Numbered from the stretch's first letter, positions 28,079 to 37,912 are shown. The stretch is DNA of 64,000 bases from Campylobacter porcelli (GCF_002139855.1 NZ_CP018789.1:992001-1056000); one strand, 5' to 3'. Program-made: numbers and translations. Notes: generated from the letters alone by a model not told the origin.

Positions 28079-29251
28079 ATGAAATTTATACAAAAAACAG
28101 ACCCAATGGAGTATCTACCATCGCAAGAGCGAATTGATAGCGATATAATGCTAAAAGTTTTAAATGCGCACAAAAATGTAAATTTCGATGAATTTAACGC
28201 TTTTGATGTCCAAAAAGCCCTAGATAAAGATAATCTGAATTTAAGAGATCTCCAAGCTCTATTAAGCCCTGTAGCTGCGAATTTCCTTGAAGAGATGGTA
28301 GCAAAATCTAAGGCTATAAAAGAGCGATATTTTGGTAAAAATATATACCTTTTTACCCCGCAATACATAGCAAATCACTGCGATAATAACTGCGTTTATT
28401 GCGGTTTTAAGGTGGGTAATGATATTAAAAGGGCTCAATTAGATGAGAATGACATCATTAAAGAGCTAAAAAATATCGCTAAAACTGGATTAAAAGAGAT
28501 ACTTATCTTAACTGGCGAATCCCAAACCAAAACACCGCTAAATTATATCGCAAACGCTTGTAAATTAGCCAAAGAGTATTTTGATATAGTTGGGGTTGAA
28601 ATTTACCCATTAAATAGCGATGAATACGCCATTTTACACGATAACGGCGTGGATTTTGTCACAGTTTTCCAAGAGACTTATAATCCTATAAAATATGGCA
28701 AAATTCATCTTTACGGCAATAAAAGGGTCTTTCCATATAGATTTAACGCTCAAGAAAGAGCATTAATAGGCGGTATGCGTGGAGTAGCATTTGCAGCACT
28801 TCTTGGGATTGATGATTGGCGTAAAGATGCTATGGCAACTGCCCTTCACGCCTCATTAATCCAATCCAAATACCCACACGCAGAGATCTCTATCTCCGTC
28901 CCACGCCTAAGACCGATTATAAATAATAACAAAATCAATCCAAAAGATGTAACCGAGCGCGCCTTGCTCCAAGTAATCGCTGCTTATAGACTATTTTTGC
29001 CATATGCTAATATCACGCTTAGTAGTCGTGAGAGTGCGTATTTTAGGGATAATGCTATGGCTCTTGGCATTACTAAAGTATCAGCTGGAGTAAGTGTCGG
29101 TATCGGCGAACACGGCGGCAAAGATGATAAAGATAAAGGCGATGGTCAGTTTGAAATCAGCGATAATAGAGATGTAAATCAGATGAAAACAGCCATTAAA
29201 AATGCTGGTTTAACGCCGGTTATGAGTGATTATATTTATACTGGAATTTGA
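28079..29251 (+). CDS. thiH: 2-iminoacetate synthase (tyrosine lyase)
   Basis: The 390-residue radical-SAM enzyme has the cluster motif CDNNCVYCGF (CxxxCxxC) near residue 101, followed by GVEIYPLNSDEYAIL, FQETYNPIKYGKIHL and the ThiH C-terminal block FEISDNRDVNQM. It splits tyrosine to dehydroglycine for ThiG. Length and order thiF-thiG-thiH are standard for Campylobacter. The operon ends before a non-coding repeat region. Confidence 0.95.
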   Translation: MKFIQKTDPMEYLPSQERIDSDIMLKVLNAHKNVNFDEFNAFDVQKALDKDNLNLRDLQALLSPVAANFLEEMVAKSKAIKERYFGKNIYLFTPQYIANHCDNNCVYCGFKVGNDIKRAQLDENDIIKELKNIAKTGLKEILILTGESQTKTPLNYIANACKLAKEYFDIVGVEIYPLNSDEYAILHDNGVDFVTVFQETYNPIKYGKIHLYGNKRVFPYRFNAQERALIGGMRGVAFAALLGIDDWRKDAMATALHASLIQSKYPHAEISISVPRLRPIINNNKINPKDVTERALLQVIAAYRLFLPYANITLSSRESAYFRDNAMALGITKVSAGVSVGIGEHGGKDDKDKGDGQFEISDNRDVNQMKTAIKNAGLTPVMSDYIYTGI

Positions 29252-29576
29252 TATTAAATTTCACGATAAATATTTATAAATCATTATAAGAAATAACTAG
29301 TATTCTAATAATAACCCTTCTTGCTTAAATATTTACTTCGCTAGAGCTAAGCCGACCATTTTTAACTTCGCACGGCAACAAGTCGCCGTTTGCGACAAAA
29401 TTTTCGCAAAAGCAAAATAACCTAAATGGTTGTTTTATTTTTGTGACCTTTGCGACCAAAGTTTTTTTAAATTCTTTTCTTTAAGGGACAGGGGAAACTA
29501 TAATTTGAAAGCCAAAACAGTTTCCCCTATCCCTTAAAAATCCCAACCCCTTCCCAGTTTGGCATTTTTATTTTAT

Positions 29577-29624
29577 AAAATTTTCGCAATAAAAAACTCG
29601 AAGGAGTTTTTGGCGAAAATTTGG
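29577..29624. repeat. Palindromic repeat module C, copy 1
   Basis: Outer arms ATTTTCGC / GCGAAAAT and inner arms AAAAACTC / GAGTTTTT (loop GAAG) nest into one long stem-loop. The same unit recurs at 29735-29784. The two inner arms followed by T-rich sequence could also act as a terminator for thiH. Confidence 0.65.
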
Positions 29625-29734
29625 AGTGTAATCCTTGACCCACATAAAGCCCCACTTCGTGGGGTTCCCCTATTTGCTTCAAATTTGTTTTATAAAATCT
29701 GAGCGAAAGCTCAGCAACATTGAAAGGCTTTTTC

Positions 29735-29784
29735 AAAATTTTCGCAACAAAAAACTCGCAGGAGTTTTTGGCGAAAATTTGGAG
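29735..29784. repeat. Palindromic repeat module C, copy 2
   Basis: The nested stem-loop of copy 1 recurs with an inner loop GCAG in place of GAAG. The arms are preserved, while the linker differs by A to C (AATAAA to AACAAA). Confidence 0.65.
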
Positions 29785-29838
29785 TATAAATTAAGGGGGA
29801 AGGGTAAGGTAGCTTCGCTCTTATGTTTCGTAGCGTCG

Positions 29839-29864
29839 TTAAATGATGGATAGCCATCATTTAA
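29839..29864. repeat. Perfect 11-bp inverted repeat
   Basis: TTAAATGATGG (29839-29849) and CCATCATTTAA (29854-29864) pair around ATAG. Further out GTAGCG (29829-29834) and CGCTAC (29871-29876) also pair, extending the hairpin. Confidence 0.7.
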
Positions 29865-30162
29865 CTATCACGCTACTCATCTGCCAAAAAGCGTCCCCCT
29901 TCCCACTTAAGAAAAAGAATTTCTTTGCGACCAAAGTTTTTTAAATTCTTTTCTTTAAGGGATAGGAGAAACTATCTCTATGTTCTTTTAACGCACGAAT
30001 AAATCCGTGCTAAAGAACCAAACACTAAAGTTATCCGTCCGACTAACGCGGACTAAATTTTTGAAAGCCAAAATAGTTTCCCCTATTCCTTAAAAATCAG
30101 GGTCCCTTCCCAGTTTGGCATTTTTATTTTATAAAAGCCTTTCAATGTCGCTGAGCTAAAAC

Positions 30163-30786
30163 TTAGATTTTAATAAACAAATTTTTAGCCTCTAATGGCA
30201 CAGCATAATACTCCACTCCAGCCATCTCATAGCCAAGCACGAATTTATGTAAATTCGCAAACTCATCTAAGCTTAGATTAAACTCATACACGCACCCAGA
30301 TTGGCTATAGCTTTTATCTGCGTTTAATCCATTCTTATCATCATAGTAATCAAACCTAGAAAGTAGCGAAAATGGCACAAATAAACTAGCTATATTGCGA
30401 CTTACATATTTTATTAATTGAGCCTTGTTTATAGCTAGGTTTGCACTACTCCCATACGCTCTAACCAAGCCCCCAACCCCAAGCTTTACTCCGCCAAAAT
30501 ATCGCACCACTATCACAGCCGTATCAATCAAATTCGCCCCACGCAAAGCATCTAAGCAAGGCGGCCCAGAGCTTCCCTTTGGCTCTCCATCATCGCTGGA
30601 GTTTTCTACAATTTGAAAATATTTATTATAGTAGCGATATGCCCAGACTATGTGTGCTGCCTTTGGATTTTCATCTTTTAATTTTGCTCTTAAGCTATCA
30701 AATTCGCTAAAAGGACAGATATAACTAGCAAAATTTGATTTTTTAATATCTTGCTCGTGGCTATAGCACTCTTTTACGAAATACAT
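30163..30786 (-). CDS. YigZ/IMPACT family protein
   Basis: The 207-residue protein has the UPF0029 signature SSDDGEPKGSSGPPCLDAL and VIVVRYFGGVKLGVGGLVRAYG, and a smaller C-terminal domain. The family is linked to translation regulation in eukaryotes; bacterial function is poorly known. It overlaps rsmD by 13 bases. The start ATG 30786 was kept. Confidence 0.9.
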   Translation of the reverse strand: MYFVKECYSHEQDIKKSNFASYICPFSEFDSLRAKLKDENPKAAHIVWAYRYYNKYFQIVENSSDDGEPKGSSGPPCLDALRGANLIDTAVIVVRYFGGVKLGVGGLVRAYGSSANLAINKAQLIKYVSRNIASLFVPFSLLSRFDYYDDKNGLNADKSYSQSGCVYEFNLSLDEFANLHKFVLGYEMAGVEYYAVPLEAKNLFIKI

Positions 30787-31358
30787 TTTGTATAATAACT
30801 CAAGCTTGTATTACCAAATTTACGGCTTTTATATAGGATTAGTTCGCCTATTTTATCTAAAGCATTATGGCTAGATATATGCTCTATCACCACTATATCC
30901 ACCTTTAGTTTAGCTAGTAGCTCATAAATTCTATCATATATCCCATCAAAACCATCTCTAATATCAAATGGCGGATCTACATAGAGTATGATTTTTTGCG
31001 TTATATTCTCATCAACTATCTTAGGAGTTAGCTTAAATGTATCGCCATAAAGTGCTATTAAATCGCTATCGCCGATTTTATCATAATTGGATTTTAAGCT
31101 ATTAAATGCTAGTTTATCAAGCTCTATGGCATAGCCTTTCTTAGCATAGTTGCTAACTGCAGTTGCTGCCATCAATCCGCTACCACCAAATAGCTCTATA
31201 AACACAGAGTTATAAATATCATTTTGTAAGCTATTAAATACTGACTCTTTTACTATTGATTTGGTGCTTCTAGTTGTGGATAGAGATGGTAAATTCAGTC
31301 TCTTGCCCTTATATTTACCGCTTGAAATAGTCGCAAATAGATTATTTTTCATACTCAT
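30774..31358 (-). CDS. rsmD: 16S rRNA (guanine-966 N2)-methyltransferase
   Basis: The 194-residue protein starts with ISSGKYKGKRLNLPS and the conserved TRSTKSIVKESVFNSL, has the SAM motif FIELFGGSGLMAATAVS and the catalytic YVDPPF. RsmD methylates G966 of 16S rRNA during 30S assembly. It overlaps the preceding small gene by 17 bases and yigZ by 13. Confidence 0.92.
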   Translation of the reverse strand: MSMKNNLFATISSGKYKGKRLNLPSLSTTRSTKSIVKESVFNSLQNDIYNSVFIELFGGSGLMAATAVSNYAKKGYAIELDKLAFNSLKSNYDKIGDSDLIALYGDTFKLTPKIVDENITQKIILYVDPPFDIRDGFDGIYDRIYELLAKLKVDIVVIEHISSHNALDKIGELILYKSRKFGNTSLSYYTKCIS

Positions 31359-31686
31359 CTTTTATTATTCTAATCAAATCAGATTTAAATTTATCCACCA
31401 AATCACCTACTCTACGCTCCAAACTAGTAAGCTCACTTGACTGAATTTTGCCACTAATTTGCATAGCTGAGTAGAACTCCCCTAGAGTATTTAGTAGCGT
31501 TTCTTTATTAAAAGGAACCTTAAGATATGGCGAATTACTATCTATTACAAAGACTGGCTTACTCCCTTTGGTTGCCCTATCGCTTACTATAAAATCACAA
31601 TCTTTCCTAGTTGTCGCACTAGAGCCTAAAAATAGCCTTAAACTCTCAGCCAAAAGCAGACATTCACAATCTATACAAACTCTCAT
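31342..31686 (-). CDS. Conserved hypothetical protein next to rsmD
   Basis: The 114-residue protein (MRVCIDCECLLLAESLRLFLG) has two cysteines near the N-terminus and a helical, charged C-terminus (LERRVGDLVDKFKSDLIRIIKDEYEK). I place the start at ATG 31686: AAGGAG is seven bases upstream, while the ATG at 31692 is only one base from it. It sits at the head of the rsmD-yigZ unit, divergent from flaG. Function unknown; proximity to flagellar genes suggests but does not show a link. Confidence 0.65.
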   Translation of the reverse strand: MRVCIDCECLLLAESLRLFLGSSATTRKDCDFIVSDRATKGSKPVFVIDSNSPYLKVPFNKETLLNTLGEFYSAMQISGKIQSSELTSLERRVGDLVDKFKSDLIRIIKDEYEK

Positions 31687-31736
31687 ACTCATACTCCTTT
31701 AATTGGGATAAATATTATCAAAATATCTATAAATTT

Positions 31737-31766
31737 GGTATAAAATTTGCTTCATATATGCGATAA
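31737..31766 (+). promoter_or_regulatory. Overlapping sigma-54-like and sigma-28-like promoter of flaG-fliD-fliS
   Basis: GG at 31737-31738 and GC at 31749-31750 are 10 bases apart in TTGGTA...TTTGCTT, the sigma-54 -24/-12 arrangement. TAAAATTT at 31741-31748 followed by GCGATAA at 31760-31766 resembles the sigma-28 flagellar consensus, with spacing one base short. Both fit control of a filament-cap operon. About 90 bases of leader follow. Confidence 0.5.
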
Positions 31767-31854
31767 ATATATAGGCATACTATAAATTTTTATTCTATTT
31801 AAGCCGATTTAATGCTTAATCAAACTGATTTAATTTTATTTAAAAGGATGCCAA

Positions 31855-32232
31855 ATGGAAATTTTCAAAGTAGCCGCACAACAGCAACAAATGGATATGT
31901 CTAACGCTGCAAACGCAACTCAAAGATTGAATACGCAATCTACAGCGGTAGAAAACTCAAATTCACAGCAAAACCAAAATTCACAAAATGGCACTAATGA
32001 GCGTCTAACAAACGAGCAAATTCAAAATATTCTATCTCAAGCTAATGACAACCTTAGCCTACTTAGCACAAATATTAGATTTGGCTACAATGATAAGATT
32101 GATAGTATGTTTATAAATGTTATGGAGAAAGATACTGGCACCATAATCCGCAAAATTCCAACCGAACAAGCGATGAAGCTTACAGAACACTTCAAAGATA
32201 TAATCGGTATAATATTTGATAAAAAGGAATAA
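31855..32232 (+). CDS. flaG: FlaG family flagellar protein
   Basis: The 125-residue protein has a Gln/Asn-rich, disordered N-terminal half and a FlaG domain: NIRFGYNDKIDSMFINVMEKDTGTIIRKIPTEQAMKL. FlaG affects flagellar filament length in Campylobacter. AAAGGA lies before the ATG. fliD starts two bases after its stop. Confidence 0.92.
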   Translation: MEIFKVAAQQQQMDMSNAANATQRLNTQSTAVENSNSQQNQNSQNGTNERLTNEQIQNILSQANDNLSLLSTNIRFGYNDKIDSMFINVMEKDTGTIIRKIPTEQAMKLTEHFKDIIGIIFDKKE

Positions 32233-32234
32233 AA

Positions 32235-34109
32235 ATGGCAATCAATACTGAAAAATCACAACTAGGCTTAGGTAGTGGCAATGTCCTAAGCTGGGATACT
32301 ATAGATAAACTAAAAGAAGCAGATACCAAGGCTCTAATCAAGCCTTTAGAGAAAGAGATCCAAAGCAATCTAACTAAACAAAAAGATCTAACCGCCATTA
32401 CAACACTACTTAATACCTTTAAAAGTAGTGTCTCAAATTTAACTGGCGATAATACCTATCTAAAGCGAGATACCAAAGCTACAGGAAGTGGTAGCGTAAC
32501 CGTATCAGCAAGCACTGGTGTAGCTGAGCAAACTATGAATTTAAGCGTCCAGCAACTAGCTAGTCAAGACTCATTTCAGTCTAAGACCTTTGGGTCAAGA
32601 ACAGATAGTGTCTTTAGTCAAGATGTGAGCTTTGGGATTAGTATTGGTGGTAAGGATTATGTGATTAATGCTGACTCCACTACCACTTTAGAGCAATTAG
32701 CTGAAAAGATAAATGAATCCACGGATAAAAAAGTCCAAGCCAAAATCCTAAATGTAGGTGGTAATGAGCCATATAGATTAATTATCCAATCAGCTGAAAC
32801 CGGAGAGGCAAATAAGATTGAATTTTATAGCATTACAAAACCAGCTGGTAGTGGTAATACTAGCTCAGATACTACGCTAGAGGCTTTGGGATTTTATTTT
32901 GATAAGGCAAGTAATACTGGCGGAACAACAACAAAAGATAGCTATGGTAACGAGATTAATAGATTAACCCTAAAAGACCCTAGCCAATTAAGCGATGATC
33001 AAAAGAAAAACGCCGGCACCCAAATCCTAAAAGCTCAAGATGCTAAATTCCAATATAATGGCATAGATATAACCAGAAGCTCAAATAAAGTTGAAGATCT
33101 GATTTTAGGCGTTAGCTTAACTCTAAATAAGGTTGATAAACCAGATGAGAATACTAATGTATCCATCACTCAAAGCACAGAAGGGATACTAGAAGACCTA
33201 AAATCAATGGTAGAATCCTATAACTCCATAATAAATAATATAAACGAAGCTACTAAATATGATAGCGAGAATAAAATAGCAGGGACATTCCAAGGCGTAA
33301 GAGAGATAACATCGATAGTAACAGAGCTAAATAAAACCATAAATGGACTAAGCAAAGATGGTAAATCCCTAGCTGATTTTGGCGTAACCCTTACTAAAGA
33401 TGGGATATTGAAACTAGACTCATCAGTAGCAAGTGATATGATAAATACTAAATTTAGTGAGTTTAAAAACTTCTTTAGCTCAGAGACTAAATTTACCAAT
33501 GTTACCCTAAAAGGGGATAAAAAGGTAGAATGGAATGATGAGATAAAAGGTAAATTAACCATCAATGGCGTAGAGATAGATATAAATATCCCAAAAGATT
33601 ACACCGCTGGTAGTAGTAGCACAAGCGGAACTAATGGCACTGGAAATGAAAAAGATAAGAAAAACGCCCTACTAAAAGCCATAGCAAATGCCAAAAATCT
33701 AAGCGATGTATCAGTATCATTTGACAAAGATGGCAAACTAGTCATAAAAGGCTCTGGTGGCACAGATATAGAGATAAAAGGCGATAAAACATTTTTAGAA
33801 AAACTAGGTCTAAAAGAGCAAAAGCTAGATGGCAAAACTGAGATTGTGGGTGGATTTTTCAAAGAGTTAAATGATACGCTAACTGGTCTAATCGGCAAAA
33901 ATGGCACACTCACAGCCTACGAAAAAAACCTAACTAGCTCTCAAAAATCCCTAACTGAAACCAAAGAGAGAAGACAAAAAGAGCTAGATACTAAATATAC
34001 TCAAATGGCTGAAAAATGGGTTCAATATGATAGCATCATAGCAAAATTAGAAAACCAAAGTAAAACCGTAAATAGTATGATTGAGGCTGCTGCCAATGCT
34101 AATAAATAA
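32235..34109 (+). CDS. fliD: Flagellar hook-associated protein 2 (filament cap)
   Basis: The 624-residue FliD has the N-terminal LGLGSGNVLSWDTIDKLKEAD, a D2-type central region with many Thr/Ser/Gly/Lys, and a C-terminal coiled coil (SLTETKERRQKELDTKYTQMAEKWVQYDSIIAKLENQ). It forms the cap that folds flagellin at the filament tip. A glycine/serine-rich linker (SSSTSGTNGTGN) near residue 460 marks a flexible loop. Downstream comes fliS within 10 bases. Confidence 0.94.
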   Translation: MAINTEKSQLGLGSGNVLSWDTIDKLKEADTKALIKPLEKEIQSNLTKQKDLTAITTLLNTFKSSVSNLTGDNTYLKRDTKATGSGSVTVSASTGVAEQTMNLSVQQLASQDSFQSKTFGSRTDSVFSQDVSFGISIGGKDYVINADSTTTLEQLAEKINESTDKKVQAKILNVGGNEPYRLIIQSAETGEANKIEFYSITKPAGSGNTSSDTTLEALGFYFDKASNTGGTTTKDSYGNEINRLTLKDPSQLSDDQKKNAGTQILKAQDAKFQYNGIDITRSSNKVEDLILGVSLTLNKVDKPDENTNVSITQSTEGILEDLKSMVESYNSIINNINEATKYDSENKIAGTFQGVREITSIVTELNKTINGLSKDGKSLADFGVTLTKDGILKLDSSVASDMINTKFSEFKNFFSSETKFTNVTLKGDKKVEWNDEIKGKLTINGVEIDINIPKDYTAGSSSTSGTNGTGNEKDKKNALLKAIANAKNLSDVSVSFDKDGKLVIKGSGGTDIEIKGDKTFLEKLGLKEQKLDGKTEIVGGFFKELNDTLTGLIGKNGTLTAYEKNLTSSQKSLTETKERRQKELDTKYTQMAEKWVQYDSIIAKLENQSKTVNSMIEAAANANK

Positions 34110-34119
34110 AGGAGCTAAG

Positions 34120-34506
34120 ATGGCATCATCTAATGCTGCATACGCAGCCTATAATCAAAATAATATGGGGATTGACTCCCCGCAAAAGCTAATTACAATG
34201 CTATATGAGGGGATTTTACGCTTTATATATAGAGCTAAAAAATCAATGGACGCTGGAGATATAGAGAGTAAGGTGCTATTTTTAAACAAGACTAATGCCA
34301 TATTTTTTGAGCTTATAAACTCACTTGATATGAGTCAAGGTCAAATCAGCCACTACCTACAAGGTCTATATAGTAGGCAAATTCAGCTAATATCAGAGGC
34401 CAATATCGACAATGACCAAAACAAACTAGATGAAGTCGTTCATGTAACTAGAGAGCTTTTAGAAGCGTGGAAAGATGCTACAAAGGGCGAAAATGAATTG
34501 GCTTAA
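34120..34506 (+). CDS. fliS: Flagellin export chaperone FliS
   Basis: I start at ATG 34120 (MASSNAAYAAYNQNN, 128 residues): AAAGGAG precedes it, and an in-frame upstream ATG at 34081 lies inside fliD. It has the FliS pattern SPQKLITMLYEGILRFIYRAKKSMDAGD. FliS binds flagellin C-termini and prevents early polymerisation in the cytoplasm. It overlaps the next small gene by 14 bases. Confidence 0.93.
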   Translation: MASSNAAYAAYNQNNMGIDSPQKLITMLYEGILRFIYRAKKSMDAGDIESKVLFLNKTNAIFFELINSLDMSQGQISHYLQGLYSRQIQLISEANIDNDQNKLDEVVHVTRELLEAWKDATKGENELA

Positions 34507-34708
34507 TGAGTTTAAAGCCGCTTTGGTAAGTGAAAATTTAGATAGGATAGAATATCTAATAAACAACTACCCACCAAAGCTAAGCCCAGAAGAGCTAGAA
34601 TGCACAGCCGAGCTGTTAAAGAGTGCAACTCAGCTTTTTAGAAATAGACAAAAAGAGCTTGAAGTAGAGCTAAAAAAGGTCAAAAAAGCCAAAAAATATG
34701 ATTTTTAA
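34493..34708 (+). CDS. Small FliT-like helical protein
   Basis: The 71-residue protein (MNWLNEFKAALVSENLDRIE...) is helical and highly charged with a Lys-rich end (KKVKKAKKYDF). I use ATG 34493 because AAAGGG sits seven bases upstream; a longer frame from 34475 lacks a site. It is translationally coupled to fliS. Position suggests a flagellar chaperone such as FliT, but sequence evidence for that is weak. Confidence 0.6.
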   Translation: MNWLNEFKAALVSENLDRIEYLINNYPPKLSPEELECTAELLKSATQLFRNRQKELEVELKKVKKAKKYDF

Positions 34709-34726
34709 ATCAAATAAATTTAAAAT

Positions 34727-35040
34727 GGTGCGACTATAAGCCGAGTTCTGTTATGATGGTCATTTATCTAGATTTGATTTTAAACCAAATTCAAGCGAAG
34801 GGTTGAATATAAGACTCCAAACCACCCCTTCTTGCTGCGAGTTGGGTTTGCATAGCTACTAATATCTCTACTAGCACTGGTGGGCTCTTACTCCACCGTT
34901 TCACCATCACCGCTTAAACGGTAGTTTCCTTTCTGTTGCACTTTCCCTTGGGTTACCCCAGCCACCCGTTAGGTGGAACTCTGTCTTATTGCAGCTCGGA
35001 CTTTCCTCAAGGCTTTTACCTTGCGACCATCCATCGCACC
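34727..35040 (-). ncRNA. rnpB: RNase P RNA
   Basis: On the minus strand, 5' GGTGCGATGGATGG and 3' TCGCACC form helix P1. The RNA contains GAGGAAAGTCCGAGC and AAGGGAAAGTGCAACAGAAA, the GGTGAAACGGTG core, and the 3' conserved CAGAACTCGGCTTAT. This is bacterial type A RNase P RNA, the catalytic RNA that trims tRNA 5' ends. Ends are inferred from P1 pairing. Confidence 0.95.
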
Positions 35041-35177
35041 AAGCGTAATTCTAGCCAAAAATAGCTTAAATTTACAATTTAAATTTATTTTACAATATTT
35101 TATAAGTTTTTAATAGAATTTATAGCATAATTATACCTTTAAATTATTTATCTTGTAGAAAATATTAAGGAGAATAA

Positions 35178-36113
35178 ATGAAAAGAGCGATAATCATAGC
35201 TTTATCAGCCTTGACAATATGTAATGCTCAAACTGAGATAAATCAAAATCAGATGATTACGCCTATTCCTGATAGTATCCCATATAACAAAGAAAAAGCA
35301 ATGCTAGGAAAGCAGCTATATATGGATACTACACTATCAGCAGATGGGAAAGTTTCGTGTAATACCTGCCACGATACAAAGACCTTTGGTGTGGATAATC
35401 AAGTATTTTCAACTGGTATAAATGGAGTTATGGATACTCCTTTTAACTCGCCAACTACATTCAATGCGGCATTTAATTTCGTTCAATTTTGGAATGGCAG
35501 AGCTAAAGATTTAGCTGATCAAGCTAGAGCGCCTTTTACTAATCCGCAAGAGATGGGACTAAATGATGAAGCTGAAGTTATAAAGATAATAGAGCAAAAT
35601 CCTGATTATAAAGCTAAATTTAATAAAATTTATGGTGAAATAAATATGGATAATATCACCGATGCTATAGCTGAGTTTGAAAAGACATTAATCACCCCAA
35701 ATGCTCCATTTGATAGATACCAAAAAGGTGATGAAAATGCCATTAGTGAAGCAGCAAAAAGAGGCTGGAATGCCTTTAAAACTAATGGTTGCGTAGCTTG
35801 TCATCAAGGTCAAAATATCGGTGGGACAATGTATCAAAAGATCGGAATTTTCAAGCCATATCCAAATCAAGAGAATTTGGGTCGCTATGAAATTACAAAG
35901 GTAGAATCTGATAAAATGGTCTTTAAAGTTCCAAGTCTAAGAAATGTAGCCAAAACAGCCCCATACTATCACGATGGTAGCATTCCTACACTTGATGCGT
36001 GCGTGCAATTTATGGCTTATTATCAATTAGGCAAATTCCTAGATCAGCAAACAGTAGAAGATATAGTCGCATTTTTAGAGAGTTTAACAGGGGAATATAA
36101 TGAACAATTCTAG
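35178..36113 (+). CDS. Dihaem cytochrome c peroxidase
   Basis: The 311-residue protein has a signal peptide ([18 protein letters not shown]) and two haem c sites: CNTCH near residues 61-65 and CVACH near 204-208, plus [13 protein letters not shown] and [18 protein letters not shown]. It reduces hydrogen peroxide in the periplasm with cytochrome electrons. Campylobacter often has two such enzymes (one named DocA). It overlaps the following chemoreceptor gene by 14 bases. Confidence 0.93.
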   Translation: MKRAIIIALSALTICNAQTEINQNQMITPIPDSIPYNKEKAMLGKQLYMDTTLSADGKVSCNTCHDTKTFGVDNQVFSTGINGVMDTPFNSPTTFNAAFNFVQFWNGRAKDLADQARAPFTNPQEMGLNDEAEVIKIIEQNPDYKAKFNKIYGEINMDNITDAIAEFEKTLITPNAPFDRYQKGDENAISEAAKRGWNAFKTNGCVACHQGQNIGGTMYQKIGIFKPYPNQENLGRYEITKVESDKMVFKVPSLRNVAKTAPYYHDGSIPTLDACVQFMAYYQLGKFLDQQTVEDIVAFLESLTGEYNEQF

Positions 36114-37899
36114 AAAAATCACTTTTTTAAAGCAGTTTATCGCACTTACTGTGCTTGTGTTGGTATTTATTTTTATTCTTTTGGTATTTATTTTTAATAA
36201 TTATAGATCCGCTCTAAAAAATGAAAAGATAACAATGGCTACGCAACATCTACAAATTTATGATCTACAAATCGATCATGTATTCAAAACTAGATTTAAT
36301 TTCATAAACTACGACCAAAGCGTAATCAATAGCAATAAATTTAGAGAAACTTTAAAATATTTAGCCACTTTGGATGTAGATGCTAATATGCTAAGCTCAA
36401 TATCTAAATCATTTGAGGATAAGCAGATACAATTAGAGAGATTTAAATCAGCAAATTCAATCGCTATAAACTCAAAAGCATATCTATTCACTCTAAGCCA
36501 CGATATAGATAAATTAGTAGTGGCAAACCCAACTCCAGAAAACCTAGCTCTATTAGAGGCAATGGATCAAATCTTAGCCATTGTATCAACTCAAAATATA
36601 TTGGCTAAAGATGTTTTAGATACGCTTAATGAGCTTGTTAAAAAGGTAGATCAAGCTAGATTAGATGATAGTGAGCTATTAAATTTATTTAAAAAGCACT
36701 ACTCTATGATGTTAAGCCAAATCAGCGTAATGCAAGATAACTCTACCCTATACCTAAATCAAGAGCTAAACAAAAAATTAACCAAATTTGAAACCATAAT
36801 CGCAAATCAAATAGAAGAAAACAACAAAAACCAACTATATATCTCAATTATAGTATTTGGTGTAACCTTGCTTATATTTGCGTTATTTATATATTTGACA
36901 CTTGTCAAAGTAGTTATCCCAACTAAAAATCTAGAATCGCTTAGCTCAAATTTAGCAAGCAACAAAGCAAATCTTAACTCTCGCTTAAAAATAGACCCAA
37001 AAAGCGAATTAGCCACTAGTGCTGGATATATAAACAAATTTATCCAAATAGTCCAAAACTCCGTCCTAGAAGCGATCGATAGTGCAAATAGCAGTCATAA
37101 AAACTCAATCTCTTTACAACAAAACGCACATAAATTAAAAGAGAACTCACTTCACCAACACGAACAAGTAGCAAGCGTACAAAAATTGACAATCTTACTA
37201 AACGACACTATAAATTTAAATAAACAGCTTGCCAATGACGCTACTATAAATATGCAAGATCTAAAAACTCTGATGAATACAGCAGAGCAAACTCTTTTAG
37301 AGTTAATAGAATTGATAGAAGTAAGTAGCCAACAAGAGAATGAAATAGTAGCTAATATGGATCAACTAGTCCAAAGTGCAGATACTATATATGGCGTTAC
37401 TAACCAGATTAAAGATATTGCCGATCAGACAAATCTACTAGCCCTAAATGCCGCTATAGAAGCAGCTAGGGCTGGTGAGCATGGTAGAGGCTTTGCCGTT
37501 GTGGCTGATGAAGTCCGTGCCTTAGCTGAAAAAACTAGCAAATCACTAGGTGATATCAATATCATAGTCCAAACCATAGTCCAACAAGTAAATAACAATA
37601 AATCTCTAATGGATGATATTCATCTATCAATGAGTAACACTTCAGAAAAAGCTGCTGATCTAAAAGATGAGATAGCAAATTCGATTAGCACACTAGACTC
37701 TGGTATTAAATCCACTAAAACCGTAGAGGATAAATCAAACGATGCCAAAGAGAGAATGGCAATGCTAAGCAATAATATAGAAAAAGTCAGCACCGCTGCC
37801 ACCGAGCTTACTGAGCTTGCGACCCATATCGAGCAAGTATCTGATGAGATCTTAGATAGTGCGGTTAAGCTAAATAATAAATTAATAAGCTTTAAATAA
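36100..37899 (+). CDS. Methyl-accepting chemotaxis protein
   Basis: The 599-residue receptor has one membrane helix near residues 13-33, a periplasmic helical domain of about 210 residues, a second membrane helix near 246-272 and a cytoplasmic signalling domain with the conserved hairpin tip [18 protein letters not shown] and [16 protein letters not shown]. The ligand domain looks like a long four-helix type (NIT/HBM-like), but I cannot name the ligand. Translation overlap with the peroxidase hints at sensing a redox-related signal, as inference. Confidence 0.92.
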   Translation: MNNSRKITFLKQFIALTVLVLVFIFILLVFIFNNYRSALKNEKITMATQHLQIYDLQIDHVFKTRFNFINYDQSVINSNKFRETLKYLATLDVDANMLSSISKSFEDKQIQLERFKSANSIAINSKAYLFTLSHDIDKLVVANPTPENLALLEAMDQILAIVSTQNILAKDVLDTLNELVKKVDQARLDDSELLNLFKKHYSMMLSQISVMQDNSTLYLNQELNKKLTKFETIIANQIEENNKNQLYISIIVFGVTLLIFALFIYLTLVKVVIPTKNLESLSSNLASNKANLNSRLKIDPKSELATSAGYINKFIQIVQNSVLEAIDSANSSHKNSISLQQNAHKLKENSLHQHEQVASVQKLTILLNDTINLNKQLANDATINMQDLKTLMNTAEQTLLELIELIEVSSQQENEIVANMDQLVQSADTIYGVTNQIKDIADQTNLLALNAAIEAARAGEHGRGFAVVADEVRALAEKTSKSLGDINIIVQTIVQQVNNNKSLMDDIHLSMSNTSEKAADLKDEIANSISTLDSGIKSTKTVEDKSNDAKERMAMLSNNIEKVSTAATELTELATHIEQVSDEILDSAVKLNNKLISFK

Positions 37900-37912
37900 A
37901 CAGATTAAATTT

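Larger units (their letters stand above)
29252..30162. repeat. Structured non-coding repeat region (0.9 kb)
   Basis: No plausible gene is present. The stretch is built of modules repeated in direct orientation. Module A (GACCAAAG-T/A-rich-CTTTAAGG) is at 29451-29500 and 29925-29974. Module B (GAAAGCCAAAA.AGTTTCCCCTAT then CCCAGTTTGGCATTTTTATTTTATAAAA) is at 29505-29580 and 30061-30135. Module C, a long palindrome, is at 29577-29624 and 29735-29784. Further hairpins are CTGAGC-GAAA-GCTCAG (29699-29714), a perfect 11-bp stem at 29839-29864, and GCACG/CGTGC near 29990. It lies between thiH and the convergent yigZ. It may be a REP-like dispersed element or a structured transcript. Confidence 0.7.

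Noticed and set aside
29527-29853. Two ORFs of about 70 residues on opposite strands in the repeat region
   Set aside because: They traverse palindromic modules, lack ribosome-binding sites and have no recognisable domain.
29252-30162. Possible CRISPR array in the repeat region
   Set aside because: Repeats are of different kinds, occur only twice each and are unevenly spaced; no cas genes nearby.
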